Program-made: the position numbers and the translations under genes
Notes under the pieces: model-generated
Seen by the model: only the letters and a program-made list of their open reading frames with translations
The model's database searches: none
What the model was told of the DNA's origin: nothing
Shown here: one piece after another, positions 34,510-46,140 of the stretch
Position numbering within the stretch: position 1 is the stretch's first letter
Layout of the letters: each line of letters starts with the position of its first letter
Origin: Anastrepha obliqua
Lineage: Eukaryota > Arthropoda > Insecta > Diptera > Tephritidae
DNA: 64,000 nucleotides
Direction of reading: 5' to 3'
NCBI RefSeq assembly: GCF_027943255.1
Contig: NC_072895.1
Coordinates: 34,322,001 to 34,386,000, forward strand

Positions 34510-34806
34510 TTTATGAAATAAAATGGTTATTAAAGCAACCGTATTTGATCTAGTAACCCAAGGTTTCTTGATAAATCAAGTGAAGAATGTAAGTACTATG
34601 CTCCAAAATAAACGTGCATCAAAATATTATTCCGCGGTGTTTCGCAGCAGTTGCTGAAGTTTTAGCAGCTGTGAAACTGTACTTGATTTATTGGTTCACT
34701 TGAATAGAGACACTAACCAAATAAGAAAACAGTAATAATAAATACAGGACATTTTCTTCTTTTTACATTTATTATTTAAAGCTTAATGGTTTGCGCTGTC
34801 ACCTTC
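34510..34806. other. Unassigned AT-rich DNA
   Basis: No recognised feature between the Harbinger-like element and the TTAA element. Confidence 0.4.
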
Positions 34807-35575
34807 TTAAGTTAGTAGCCCGGTGTGACGGGTTCAAAAAATCGAATTTTTTTTTTACATTTTTCGGAAGAAAAACATCTTAAAAATATACTATAAAAAT
34901 TTCAGACAGAAATTTTTAATTATTTTTAAAGCTATAGCTAAAATAAGAGAGCGCGCCGTAGTGTGTATGAAAGCGTGTGACACGCTAGCAGCAGCTGTTG
35001 TCGAAACTTTAAACGCGTTTTTCTCAAAACCATGTTTTCGAAATTTCGGGGAATCACTGACTCAAAACCATTCAATCGATTTGGCTAAAAATTTAATCCG
35101 TTATTCTAGACACACATATCTAGATCCCGGACCTTTACAACATTTAATTTTTTAATAATAAACTATTTAATTTAAACAATTTATGAAGAAAAAAAATTAG
35201 ATTTTGAGAACTTTTTTCACAAGTCCGCCATGTTTTTTTTTTTTTATTTTCATGTATATTTTAGGTTCTAGACCTAAAATAAAGTCTACAGAATAATAAT
35301 CTCTTTGAATTTTTTATTTCAGATGACTTTGGAAGGCTGTGTGTTTCCCCGAACCAACTCATCTTTGTTTTAAGGACTCCACTTTGGCGTCAAAAATTTT
35401 AAACAAATTAATATAAAATTAACTTAAAAAAACTTTTTTTATATATGTATATACTTCAAAACACCAATAAAAACATGTAAAAACCTTAAAACGATCGCAT
35501 TTTATTTTCTTTTTAAAAAAGGTTCATGGAAAAACGTCGAAATTTCGGTCGTTACACCGGACTACTACCGAACCT
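34807..35575 (+). mobile_element. Non-autonomous TTAA-flanked element (copy b)
   Basis: It begins with TTAAGTTAGTAGCCCGGTGT and ends with a related inverted sequence (CACCGGACTACTACCGAACC at about 35556). It shares with the copies at 38730 and 40816 an AAATCGAATTTTTTTTT block after the left end, a TTTAAACGCGTTTTTCTCA block at 35009-35027 and a TTTCAGATGAC block near 35320. There is no transposase. TTAA targets suggest a piggyBac-type mover, by inference. Confidence 0.6.
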
Positions 35576-35579
35576 AAGT

Positions 35580-36185
35580 TATAATACTTCGTGAATACGT
35601 TGATAAATGGATTTGCAAAATTCTCCACATAATCTGATAAACACGCCCATGTTGTACTCGTTCGCCCAAACGCCGCCCTTATTTTGTTTAGCCTGCAGTT
35701 TACATCTTCGTCTGCTCCGTCTCTGCCGTAATATTGCAGCCGAGGTAATAGAAGCTTTCGACAAGTTCCACTGGGCATCCGTCTTGCCCGCTTTATTGTG
35801 GTTGACCCTCATAGCCTTCGCCTTGGGGATGTTGACCTCCAGTCCGACAGTGCGTGACAGCTTGACTAATCTGCCCACCTTCACTTGCATATCAGTGCGT
35901 TTGTGAGAGAGGTGACGCATGCTTTCGAAGAAGTCCAGATCCTCAAGATGTCTCAATACGATGCATCTTTAGTGCAGGGTCAATTGCCTTACGTTTGCGT
36001 TGGTGCTGAATGGATCGCTAATATCGCCTTTGTGAAACACTGCCAGTTCGGAGGCCCCATAAAGGGCTCTGATGAGGCGGATTATCTTAGCGGGAACTCC
36101 CTTTCTACTCAGCGCCAGCCATATCGAGCCTCGATTGATTGCGTCGAGTGCCTTCTTAAAGTTAACGAACAGCATGTAAATTATT
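35580..36185 (-). mobile_element. LINE reverse-transcriptase fragment with internal deletions
   Basis: Minus: LFVNFKKALDAINRGSIWLA (motif A; the usual Phe-Asp is Leu-Asp), KGVPAKIIRLIRALYGASEL, then, after loss of the FADD region, TDMQVKVGRLVKLSRTVGLE and VNIPKAKAMRVNH, then GADEDVNCRLNKIRAAFGR and EYNMGV. Frames change several times. Two or more deletions removed the catalytic centre and the C-terminus. Confidence 0.8.
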
Positions 36186-36189
36186 AATT

Positions 36190-37145
36190 AAATAGATTGG
36201 CTAATTTTACTAGGCTTTTGTTGGATAGTTGTTATGAAAAAAAAACTTCTAGTTTAGTGATATCGATGCCAAACATACATAATAACTGTGAACATAAGCT
36301 ATACAAAATCTTATTACTCGGTCAAATGTGATCTATTTAAGGGAGAATGCCTTATTGAAGACCTTCACCACTCTAGCCCGTGTAGATTCAAAATTCGTTA
36401 TAACTCAGTCAGAGACTCGTATTAACTTATTGAAGTCGAACGGATGCGCACGTTAGTCAGTATTAGCCACTTTAAATGAAGCTTATGATATTTTGAAGTT
36501 TCTAAGCAAGTTTGCCCAAAGGGGCAGATATGACAGCTAAGTCTGTTGCTCAAGCAGTCCGAATTGAGATAGGCGGAATCGGCATTTCTATTCGCAGGCC
36601 CATATTCAAAAACATGTATGTACGAGTATGTAGTAGTAAGTACACACTTCTATGTTCATACCAACAGGCATGCATGCGTGTGTGATTATGCCAATGTGAG
36701 CCTTGCAGTCGAAATCATCACGTAATACGATTATCCAAATGCTTAGCCAAGTGCTCAAAAAGTCATCGTTCAGATTTAACAAGAGTCATGTAGCCTGTGG
36801 CATGTTGCCCGTTTTAGCTTAACATAGATGCCTATGTACATAATGATGTACTCTAAAGAGCTTGCACAAATTGTACTTGTGCGTGTGTATGTGTATGAAA
36901 GCACACACACCTACATGCAGGCACAGACGTATTTGTACAATAGCTGTTCTGACAACAGACCAGTCATAATATAGTAGTTGATTATAAAGGCCTTAGCACG
37001 TCGACACTCTCGAACGCACCCCGACGTGCGTTTAGCATATCGAACGCTTTACAAGTCCATACATACGTACAGGTATGGTTAAAAAAATAGTAGCATAGAC
37101 GGAGTTAAATTAACACGACACATTTTTTAAAGACTTGCTTTTATA
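36190..37145. other. Unassigned, probably single-copy DNA
   Basis: Contains several TATG/CACA-type runs around 36600-36930. No repeat ends or domains. Confidence 0.4.
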
Positions 37146-37147
37146 TA

Positions 37148-37870
37148 AAGGGTGGTTAAGTTTCAAGGGCCGGTATTAATTTTGAATAAATACAATTTTT
37201 TTAAGAAATTATTATCATTTCTCTTTATTATGATAATATTGGTATGGCTCAATTATGTATGGAACAAAACATCGGCCAAATGACCGCCGCGGCCTCGGCG
37301 GCACACCTCCATCCGATGGTCCAAATTTTCGATGACGCTGGGGCATAATTGAGGTTCTATGCCGTTAATGTGCCGAATTATCTCATCCTTTAGCTCTTGA
37401 ATTGTTGCTGGCTTATCAACGTACATCTTTTCTTTCAAATAACCCCAAAGAAAGAAGTCCAACGGTGTCAAATCACATGATCTTGGCGGCTAATTGACAT
37501 CGCCGCGAGGTGAGATTATTCGGCCATCAAAATTTTCGCGCAAAAGAGCCATTGTTTCGTTAGCTGTGTGACAAGTGGCACCATCCTGTTGAAACCCCAT
37601 ATCAGCTACATCCATATCTTCCAATTCGGACCATAAAAAGTTCGTTATCATCTCACGATAGCGAACACTATTCACAGTAACTGTCTGACCGGCCTTATTT
37701 TGGAAAAAATACGGCCCAATGATGCCGCCGGCCCATAAACCGCACGAAACAGCCACTCTTTGTGGCTGCATTTGTTTTTCGGCAATCACTCTTAGATTAT
37801 CATTCGCCCAAATGCGGCAATTCTGCTTATTGACGAATCCACTGAGGTGAAAATGTGCCTCATCAAAATA
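37148..37870 (-). mobile_element. Rosa-like (DD41D) mariner, lineage 1, with intact catalytic blocks but lost 5' end
   Basis: The left end AAGGGTGGTTAAGTTTCAAG after TA is the terminal repeat of the lineage. The minus strand reads FDEAHFHLSGFVNKQNCRIW (first Asp), VSCGLWAGGIIGPYFFQNKA, MGFQQDGATCHTANETMALL (second Asp) and TPLDFFLWGYLKEKMYVDKP (third Asp), 41 residues after the second. A stop lies near 37489 in WPPRSC. The helix-turn-helix part is cut off at ~37870, where a palindromic repeat begins. This is the best view of the lineage from which 3757-4107 and 55388-55749 derive. Confidence 0.9.
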
Positions 37871-38165
37871 ATGACACATATTTTTTTGTTCGCCCGAAAC
37901 ATTTTTTTTGAAGTTTTATCGGCAATTTTATTTTTCGGCTCAAAATCGATTTTTTTGATTATATAAGAATTTTTTTTTAATTGCTGATAACTTAGTTTCA
38001 TAGAATCATGAAAATCGGTTCGTTGTTGACTAAGTTATGAGCATTTAAAAAAAATCTATTGTATAATTGAAAAAATCGATTTTGAGCCGAAAAACAAAAT
38101 TGCCGATAAATCTTGAAAACAAATTTTTTCAGGCGAACAAAAAAATACGTGTCCCATTATTGTGA
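37871..38165. mobile_element. Palindromic MITE abutting the rosa-like mariner
   Basis: The arm TTTTTTTGTTCGCC at 37881 and GGCTCAAAATCGATTTTTTT near 37937 have their reverse complements at 38070-38150 (AAAAAAATCGATTTTGAGCC-like and GGCGAACAAAAAAATACG). The outer part also pairs (AATAATGACAC and GTGTCCCATTATT). The total is about 295 bp without coding capacity. Confidence 0.7.
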
Positions 38166-38169
38166 CCAG

Positions 38170-38729
38170 AGAGCAACATATTTGAGTTACATCGAAATCG
38201 AAGAACATGTCCCGAAATGGAAAGCATCTTCTTTGATTTCGGGGATAAAAGTAATAGGAATATTTTTAGACTTGATTTTCCATTAAATATTTGCTTTATG
38301 CAAATATTAAATATATTGAACTCATTCACTTGAAATGCCTATGGTATTAGCAACTTCATAATACATTCATTCAAGGATTTTTTTTTTATAACAGCTAATG
38401 GGACGCGTTACACGCTCGAAGGATCATGGCGAAACTAATATCTCTCGTACGCGAGCACTACAGCAACTTTAAATGCAGGATTTTGCACAATGGTAATCTG
38501 TCGGAAAGCATTCCCACCACTGCTTGCGTAAGACAAACCTGCCTGTTGTCTGCTTTATTATTATTTCTTATTTGAAAAAAAAGAGGAAAAGAAGAGGTAT
38601 TTATCGGAACTTCTCGAAGACCTTGCCTACGCTGATGGGGTTCTACTTTCTTAGGAAATTACCTTCGGGAAATACTTTTATACCTGGCCGAATGAAAAGA
38701 AACAAATTGTCTAAATAAACATCAGGTCA
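38170..38729. other. Unassigned DNA
   Basis: No recognised motif. A plus frame at 38524-38718 is Lys/Arg-rich without domain. Confidence 0.4.
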
Positions 38730-39529
38730 TTAAGGGGGTATTCTAGTCTAGAAATTTGAAAAAATCGAAAATTTTTTTTTTTTCAAAATTCGATAGTTTA
38801 AGTATTCAAAAATATCTCCCTAACAAGATTTTTTAAAAATTCGAATAATTTTCGAAGTTACAACTATTTTAGTGACGCGACAGCTAGACTGGTTTGAGCG
38901 GACAGCGAACTTTAAACGTGTATTTCTGGAAACTACTGCTTTCGATATGGTCGGCACGATATCTCAAGTTCTAATCAACTGTTTTCATATTATTTATTTC
39001 TTTATTCTTTATTCAAGCGCTTTGGTATAAACAATATTTTTTGTTTTTCTATATGTTTTTGAGTAAATATAAAATATAAATTGAAAATCAGGAAAAAGGA
39101 AGATTGTTTTTAAATTTCAAATCAACGCATATGAATAAACAATCGTCTTTTTTCCTGATCATCCATGCATTTTTCGTTTCAATTTATATGTTTTATTAAG
39201 CATTGGAGCTTTTTTAACCATTATCCATTTATTTTTCAAAAAAAAAAAACGAAAAAAATTTTTTTTCCACGAACACATACTTTCATTCGGATTTCACATT
39301 AAATTCTCAAATTTCGTAAGAAATTATTCACTGTTCCAAAATCCACTCCAAAAAAATTCACAAACAATTTTTACATGTTGCACTTACGTTTTTTCCTTAT
39401 GGCATCCAAATCAGAAAGAAATATTGACATATTGTAACTAACACTGTCAATTTGACAGTTCAGTTCCGCCCCAAGCGTTAAAAAAGTAAGCAACATTATG
39501 ACTGGCTGAAAAGAACGCTGTACCCGTTG

Positions 39530-40525
39530 CCACTGCTCCGAATTACAACCAAACTTTACGAAACCCATTTTCAATACTTACTTAACAATGTGTGTAAGTT
39601 TGGTTTAATTCGGTTCAAAGACACGGCGGGTCCACGTTTTGGCATATATTTCGAGACCCTAGTCATCAATAGGTATGAAAATTACCCCGTATTAAAGCAC
39701 TTATCAACAGCTTTCGTTTGATACCCATATTGTACATACACAACCAAAGGTTACCCGGGTACACGTTTTGACCTATATCTCGAGCCCTATCCACCAATAG
39801 GTATCCAAACTATACGGAAACCATCTTCAATACCTCCTTAACAATGTGTGTAAGTTTGGTTTAATTCGGTGCAAAGACACGGCGGGTCCACGTTTTGGCA
39901 TATATTTCCAGACCTTAGTCATCAATAGCTATGAAAATTACCCCGTATTAAAGCACTTATCAACAGCTTTCATTTGATACCCATATTGTACATACACAAC
40001 CAAAGGTTACCCGGGTCCACGTTTTGGTCTCTATCTCGAGACCCTAGTCACGGAGCGGCATGAAAAATACTCTGAACTAAAGCATTCACCAACAGCTTCC
40101 ATTTGATACCCATATTGTACATACACATTCTAGGGTCCACGTTTTGACCTATATCTCGAGCCCTATCCACCGATAGGTATCCAAACTATAAGGAAACCAT
40201 CTTCAATACCTTCTTAACATTGTGTGTAAGTTTGGTTTAATTCGGTGCAGACACGGCCGGTTAGCGAACACACACAAAAAGTTGACTTTATTTTATATAT
40301 AAGATTTTTTTCAGTTTGTGTCCGAAAAATCCAAATATCTTACGGAACCCTATTTTTTTCCAAAATAAAATGTAATCCATGTTACTCGTGGATAATGTAG
40401 TTTTCGAATGGTGAAAGAATTTTTAAAATCGGTCCAGTAGTTTTTGAGCCTATTCGTTACAAACAAACAAACAAACAAACAAACAAACAAACAAACAAAG
40501 TTCTCCTCTTTATAATATTAGTATA
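39530..40525 (+). repeat. 128-bp minisatellite with two alternating unit types, followed by an RTE-like 3' tail
   Basis: The shared unit start GGGT(C/A)CACGTTTTG recurs at 39628, 39757, 39884, 40013 and 40133, i.e. every 120-129 bases. One type continues into CATATTGTACATACACA, the other into AACAATGTGTGTAAGTTTGG. The 39628 and 39884 units head an alternating ~256-bp double unit. It is followed by GGTCCAGTAGTTTTTGAGCC, a (CAAA)n run at 40460-40499 and TTTATAATATTAGTATAGAT, a 3' tail that I know from insect RTE-like elements. Confidence 0.8.
40460..40499. repeat. (CAAA)10 microsatellite
   Basis: Ten uninterrupted CAAA units at the RTE-like tail. Confidence 0.95.
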
Positions 40526-40815
40526 GATAATAATAATAATAATATATGTAAACAATTCGAGAAAGCTAAAAAATTAGGGAAAAATCGAGCTCAATTTTTG
40601 AGTAGCCGCCATTTAATGAAAAAAATGTTTCCCCTTTTTTTCTGCGTCATACGATAATGACATTCATATTAATTAAGAATTTGTCATCGTTTTTTTTTTC
40701 AGATGACCACAAGGGTAGAAATCGTGAGCCCTAGGACACTGCCTTTTGTTTTGCCCTCCCACTTCAAGGACGCATAATTCCATGAAAGTTTTTTTTTAAT
40801 TCATTTTGTGTGCTC

Positions 40816-41821
40816 TTAAGGGGTTAGGTGGGTTTGAAAACTTCAAAAAATCGAATTTTGTTTTTTTGTCTCATTAAATAGTACAGTATGTTTAAAATAC
40901 TCTCCTAAAATTTTAAGTCAATCCGAGTAAAATTCTAAGGGATAGACCCTTCAGAAGTTCCGCCCATTAGGCCACGTCAGTTGAGCGCTTCGCTCGTATA
41001 CGTGTTTATCTCAAAACTCCATTTTTTAAGGGGGTAGTAGTAGGGGTATTTTTTTTTTTTTTAATTTTTTTTTTTTTTTTTTTTTAAGTATTCTATAACA
41101 TCTTAAGATTATTGTGTGAAAGTTTGAAGTGCATTGGAGTAAAATTGACAAAGACACAAAGGATTAAGTATCTACCTCTCCAACCGGATTTCACGCTGCC
41201 GAAATCTTTAAACGCGTTTTTCTCACACTTGCCTTTTTTACGGTCGGTGTCCACTGTAGATTCATATCTACTGCACCGATTCTTTTCAAATTTGGTTTTT
41301 TTGTTTCTTTACTTTATTCACGAGGCAATGACGTCGAGTTTTTTTTTTTAAATTTTGTCATATTTTAAAACAACAAAGTTTTCAAGTTTTTTTTATGAAA
41401 AATCGGTGTTTTGACTTCAAAACGCTTTAAAAAATTAAAAAAAAAAAAAAAAAATTCGACGTTGTTACCTGCGAAACTTTATTAGCTCTTGAAATCAATT
41501 TGGTTTTTTGATTTTAGTTGATCCAGTAATGAGTTCTGAGGGACACCGCAATAAAACTTTTTTATGAGACGTCCGCGAAGATTCGCTGCCACCAACTCAT
41601 TTCTTCATAAAAATCAATGAAAATTTCACACAATATTCTTTAAATATGACTTTATAATGAAGTAATTTTAAAAATTTAAATAAAAATTTCACAAAATACT
41701 GTTTATATATGTATCTTAGATACAGTGAATTGCTTAAATAAAATATATGATTTTATATACTAAAAAAAAAATAGTCAAAATCTTCTTTTTTTCAACCTCT
41801 GAAACCCACCTAACCCCTTAA
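40816..41821 (+). mobile_element. TTAA-flanked non-autonomous element (inner copy d)
   Basis: TTAAGGGGTTAGGTGGGTTT at the left matches AAACCCACCTAACCCCTTAA at the right exactly as an inverted repeat. It carries the ACGTGTTTATCTCAAAACTC block (41000) and GAGGGACACCGCAATAAAAC (41538). A third left end, TTAAGGGGGTAGTAGTAGGG at 41027, followed by its own AAACGCGTTTTTCTCAC block (41209), shows that a further copy was inserted or recombined inside. No coding capacity. Confidence 0.75.
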
Positions 41822-41939
41822 TATATAAATAAATAAATGATAAAAAAATGGATAGTAAAAATATCAATAGCGTTTTTTTTTATTCACCGTCAAAAAATGC
41901 TCGAAGTTCGGGCCTTTAGACTAGAATATCCCCTTAAAA

Positions 41940-43150
41940 ACGTTTATCTAAAATATAATACCCCATTGCCGTCATCTACTTCTGTAGAGTATTCAATAAA
42001 AAATATAATATATGTATATTTTCACTGCACTTCTTTTCAGCAATCAGCAGATTCAATTTCATTATCAAAACATTTTACTGTAAGCATTACTTCTTGTAAT
42101 GCAGTAAATTTATAATGCGGAATGCCTTACTTATTATTGGCAATACTATCATTCTGATCTCAACTGTATATACATATGTATGTATGTATGTATGTGTAAG
42201 TATACCTGCATACATCAACAAAACGACTGCCCGAGCCTCACGTCACCATTCGTTTCCTCCGTTTAGAGCTCGAAAATGTTTCGCTGGCTAGTTGACGTTC
42301 ATTACAGCAGCAGGCAGGCTACTATTTTCGTGTAGCAACTTATAGAACTCATTTACTTTAGCATGTAAACAACTAATCTGTTAACACTCGGACAAAGTGA
42401 TATGGGAGCGATACACAGGTTTATATATTTCTACACATATAATTATACATTTTTAATATACCTACATATATAAAACTGTGGACGTTTTTTTCCATATTCA
42501 TGCCCTTGCAGTATGGCTACGCCCAACCACTATTTCAGCCACTTTTCTCGCATGTCGCATTTCGCTAGCAACTGAAAATAAAAATGCGACACGCGATGCA
42601 ATAACTGCCAGACCTTGCACGGAGTCCGGGGTGCCGTCAACAACACTCTGCCAGTTGAAAGGCGTCCATCGATACAGCCGTAATCACAATGCTCGTTACT
42701 TAAATGGCACCACAACTGGGCATACACACAGATGCACACACATACAAGTGCTAATATGAGTGTGTGTGTAGGTAGTAAGCTCAAAGTGGAATTCTCATTA
42801 TTGTAGCTTACTACTGTTGTTGTTGGCAGAATTGTAAAATAAGAATGAGGATGGAAAAGTGTATGGACTTAAAGAAAAGCAGTGAGAGCGAGATAGCTAA
42901 ACAGCTCGTTTCGGTGGTATTAAAAATCAGTTGAGTAATAGAAATCAGAAAAATTGTAATATATTTCGCTACAGTGGTTGGCGTTACAGAAGGGCAAATT
43001 GTTAAGCTTCTGAAGATAAATAAGATTTGCTATATTTATATTTTTGTGGTCCCTTTTCGTGAAAAAATTATACATGTAAAGATACTTATTTAATAATGAT
43101 GCACTACTTTTTTCGAAAAAAACGTATGCTTGTTTTTTTATTTATTTACA
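41940..43150. other. Probably single-copy DNA with a TATG microsatellite
   Basis: (ATGT)n at 42176-42196. 42220-42780 is GC-richer and has frames on both strands (42478-42759, 42530-42784) without recognisable domains. Confidence 0.4.
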
Positions 43151-43154
43151 TACA

Positions 43155-43676
43155 TATATATGAGTATATTAGTGTGGGAAAGAAAAAATCCATTATTTTC
43201 TCGGTAGATGGCTGTAGTGAGCGATATCTCGTAAAGTGTTTATTAAACCATTTAAAGTCACAGCTCATTGTCAAGGTGATATTTCACACTAAAAGAAAGA
43301 CTTTTATTGTTTTTCGTCTGTTCCATTCAGTTGTGAGTTACAGGGTGTTAACAATGGAAATCAACAAAGAGAAAATTCGGCACATTTTACAGTTTTTTTT
43401 TTTTTTGATAAAGGCGAAAATACAAGCCAGGCCGCTGAAATTGTGAATGATGTTTATGGTGTCGATACTGTTACAGATAATTACATGCAATTTTGGTTTC
43501 CTCGTTTTCGTTCAGGCATTTTTGATATTAAAAAAAATGTCAGTAATATCGATAAAATCACAGAAACAATCGAAGTTGACCAGCATGTTAGTAGTCGCAG
43601 CATCGCCCAGGAGCTAAAGATCCAACATAAAACAGTTTTAAACCATTTGCGTAAAATTTGTATGCAAAAATAATGG
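43155..43676 (+). mobile_element. mellifera-type mariner, 5' fragment
   Basis: The leader ends TTGTGAGTTACAGGGTGTTA just before ATG 43354 (MEINKEKIRHILQF), as in mellifera-type elements. A run of T at 43391-43408 has shifted the frame. It reopens as NTSQAAEIVNDVYGVDTVTD and QHVSSRSIAQELKIQHKTVL (helix-turn-helix) to 43673, where the match ends. The catalytic domain is missing. Fragments of what may be the same family lie at 60-600 and 53890-54080. Confidence 0.8.
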
Positions 43677-43689
43677 ATTTCTTTTTCCT

Positions 43690-44029
43690 CAAACTAATAT
43701 ATTTATTTTATAGTAAAATTTTTTTATATTTTTTTTTCTTTTTCGAAACTGTTTTGTTTCTGTTGGGCTTTAAGTATGTATTTTTATTGCGATGTTTTTG
43801 AAAAAAAAAATATATTTTTTTTAGTTTGCCGTTTGCATCCCTTCTATTTTAAGTAAAGCCAACAGCTTTATCTGAGGGCCAGATCGGGTGAGTTACCTGC
43901 ACAAGAAAGAATATTTATTTTAATATTATATTTAGTTGTAATAAAAAAATTGTACATTTCTTGCATTGTTGCAATTTGCCGAGTATAAAGGTATATAAAA
44001 ATTAACCTGAGTTAAAGTTTCTTACAAGT
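43690..44029. other. Unassigned AT-rich DNA
   Basis: Poly-T/poly-A-rich; nothing recognised. Confidence 0.4.
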
Positions 44030-44200
44030 TAGTATTAAAGCTTCTTTAAGCAAAAGCAGATATTGCTCCGCGTTCATCGTTCCTTTGAAAAATGAAAGGA
44101 GTCCTGGCTCGTTGATTTAAATACAATCCCATATCACATCATATTACCGCGGGCAGATGATTATAGCCTTAAAAAGACTTAAAGACTTTTCCATGTGACC
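44030..44200 (-). mobile_element. Tc1-like transposase fragment
   Basis: The minus strand reads DVIWDCI, a stop, then INEPGLLSFFKGTMNAEQYL and LLLKEAL. This corresponds to the block after the first Asp of Tc1-type transposases (MIWGCIS...GTMNAEQYLxxL). No terminal repeat was found. Confidence 0.55.
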
Positions 44201-44800
44201 ATCCAAAGGTTTTAAAAAAGGTGTCCAACAGAGGGTTAATAACAAAAAACGGATATCCAGCTGCCACTTACTTTATTTCAAAGAAGTTATTTTATAACTG
44301 CGCCCAGTTTAAGTTTTTATATTTCCATACTTTGTATTTCCAATTCATTTGGCAAAACAACAGCACTTTGAATCATTGTCTTTTTCAATATTTCGCTAAT
44401 AAATATCATTTTGAAAAGTCTAAGTTTCCTCTTGCTGGCTTTCTGATAGTTTCTACAACTATTAGTATCAGCTTACATTTTGTTCGTTGTTTCCGACTTT
44501 CTCAAGCGGTTCAATCGTGGGAATACAGGAATTGGGAATGATTAAATTTCGATCATTTCTTTTCAAACATTGCATGACACTTTGGACCAAATTCTATTAA
44601 ACAAAATACACTTATTCTCACATTATTAAGTCACTATCTCTTTTTACACTGTTAGCGATATTTTTCATGACAAGCCCAGTAATAGCTTTTTTCAACGTTT
44701 CGCCAATGGCATCCGACAATGGCATTTATAATGGCATCCGACAAATGAAGAGACCTAACATTTTATAGCAAGCGGAGGCAGCACAGCTGACCAACCGAAA
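44201..44800. other. Unassigned DNA
   Basis: A plus frame at 44221-44541 is rich in Phe and Ser without domain. Confidence 0.35.
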
Positions 44801-44804
44801 GAGG

Positions 44805-45235
44805 TACGGAACAAATCTATGAATGGACGATCAACGTATCGATTGATTCCGAATATATTCAAATGGCTAAATCGAAACATGGGCATATAGACTTCTTTCT
44901 GCCTGACCCAAGTACTTAGTGGACATGGATGGTTTCAATCTTACCTGCATAGATTTAAGCATGAGAATGACTCCTACGGCACTTTTTGTGACCACTTAGT
45001 TGAAGATGCAGAGCAAGTTTTCTTTGTCTGCCTTCGTTTTGAGTTGGAAAGGAAGAATTGAGTGCTAGGGTTGGGAAGTCAATAATGGTTTGTAACCTAG
45101 GGAATATTATGCGCGAGTCAGAAGAACATTGGTCCGCTGTGAGTAGTATGGCAAAAATAGTAACTACCGAACTGCGTAGCGCAGAACTTCATGTAGAGGC
45201 AAAGGCCGCTTCCTCTCAAGTAAAGTAATAATACT
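44805..45235 (+). mobile_element. LINE 3' end (R1-like) with zinc knuckle
   Basis: The plus strand reads TYRLIPNIFKWLNRNMG, TQVLSGHGWFQSYLHRFKHE, then DSYGTFCDHLVEDAEQVFFV with C..H..C-like residues (the first Cys is Gly), and EEHWSAVSSMAK in another frame. This resembles 12765-13025 in architecture. The coding part ends near 45230. Confidence 0.65.
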
Positions 45236-46140
45236 TAACGTTCATCACGAGGGAGGGAAACGGGCTGGGTGGGCTTTTTGTGGGTGAGTCGAAAGACAAG
45301 TCTCGCAATTTTCGACTTTCAATGGTTTTGGTCACCTTTTTTATTTAATTTTATCTAATTCTAGTCTACAGTACAATTTACTTTACAGACTAGACAAAAA
45401 TGTGAGGAAAAGTAAGCCTAATTTGACAACTTAAATATTAGCAATCAATATAAATACAATATTAACCAACTAAATTTAAACTTTTTTTGAAATTAGATCT
45501 GAATAAAGCGAAATCATGCAGGCTTTACGCATAAAAAGGGTAACACTGCGAAGGGTTCTTTGTGAAACATTAACCCTTATCCACTTAAGTAGATCTGGAC
45601 AGGCTACGATGCCATTAGCAACGCTGAAAATAAACGAAAGTGAAAGGACTGTACTTTTCTTTTCTAGAGATTCTAAATTTATTAACTTTAGCCCAGAATT
45701 AAAGGATGGAACAGGGGACTCAAATAGTAAACGTAATGTAACAAAAATTTGCTGAATGCGCTCTATTCTATTAATCGAAAGTTGGTCGTAAGGTCTCCAA
45801 ATGATAACATACTACTCTAGAATTCGAAGGACATTCCTGTGTCATTCATGGTGAAATAAACTCGAAAGATTACCTGTAACGCCCATCTGTTGAGGACAAT
45901 GTTGTATCGTACGCGATTTTCGTGTATACTAAATTTAAAATTTTTTGCACCGTAAAACATTTTTTGGCTACACTGTACGCTGAATCTTTTGTTATTCTCC
46001 GACATAATACAGTAATGAATTCTCACAATTCTAAGCAAATAGATCCCATCCAATCGAGAAATAAATGGAAACGAAACCTTCGTGCACCAATATTAGATTT
46101 GTACAAAACATATCGCAGTTAGGCGGTCGTCGTAAGTGAT
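45236..46140. other. Unassigned DNA
   Basis: Short frames without domains; no repeat ends. Confidence 0.4.

Larger units (their letters stand above)
38730..41937 (+). mobile_element. TTAA-flanked non-autonomous element (outer copy c), interrupted by two insertions
   Basis: TTAAGGGGGTATTCTAGTCT at 38730 matches the inverted AGACTAGAATATCCCCTTAA ending at 41937. Within lie the family blocks CTTTAAACGTGTATTTCTGG (38910) and TTTCAGATGACC...GGACACTGCC (40695-40743). An RTE-like tail with minisatellite (about 39530-40525) and another TTAA element (40816-41821) lie inside, so the original element was far shorter. Confidence 0.7.
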
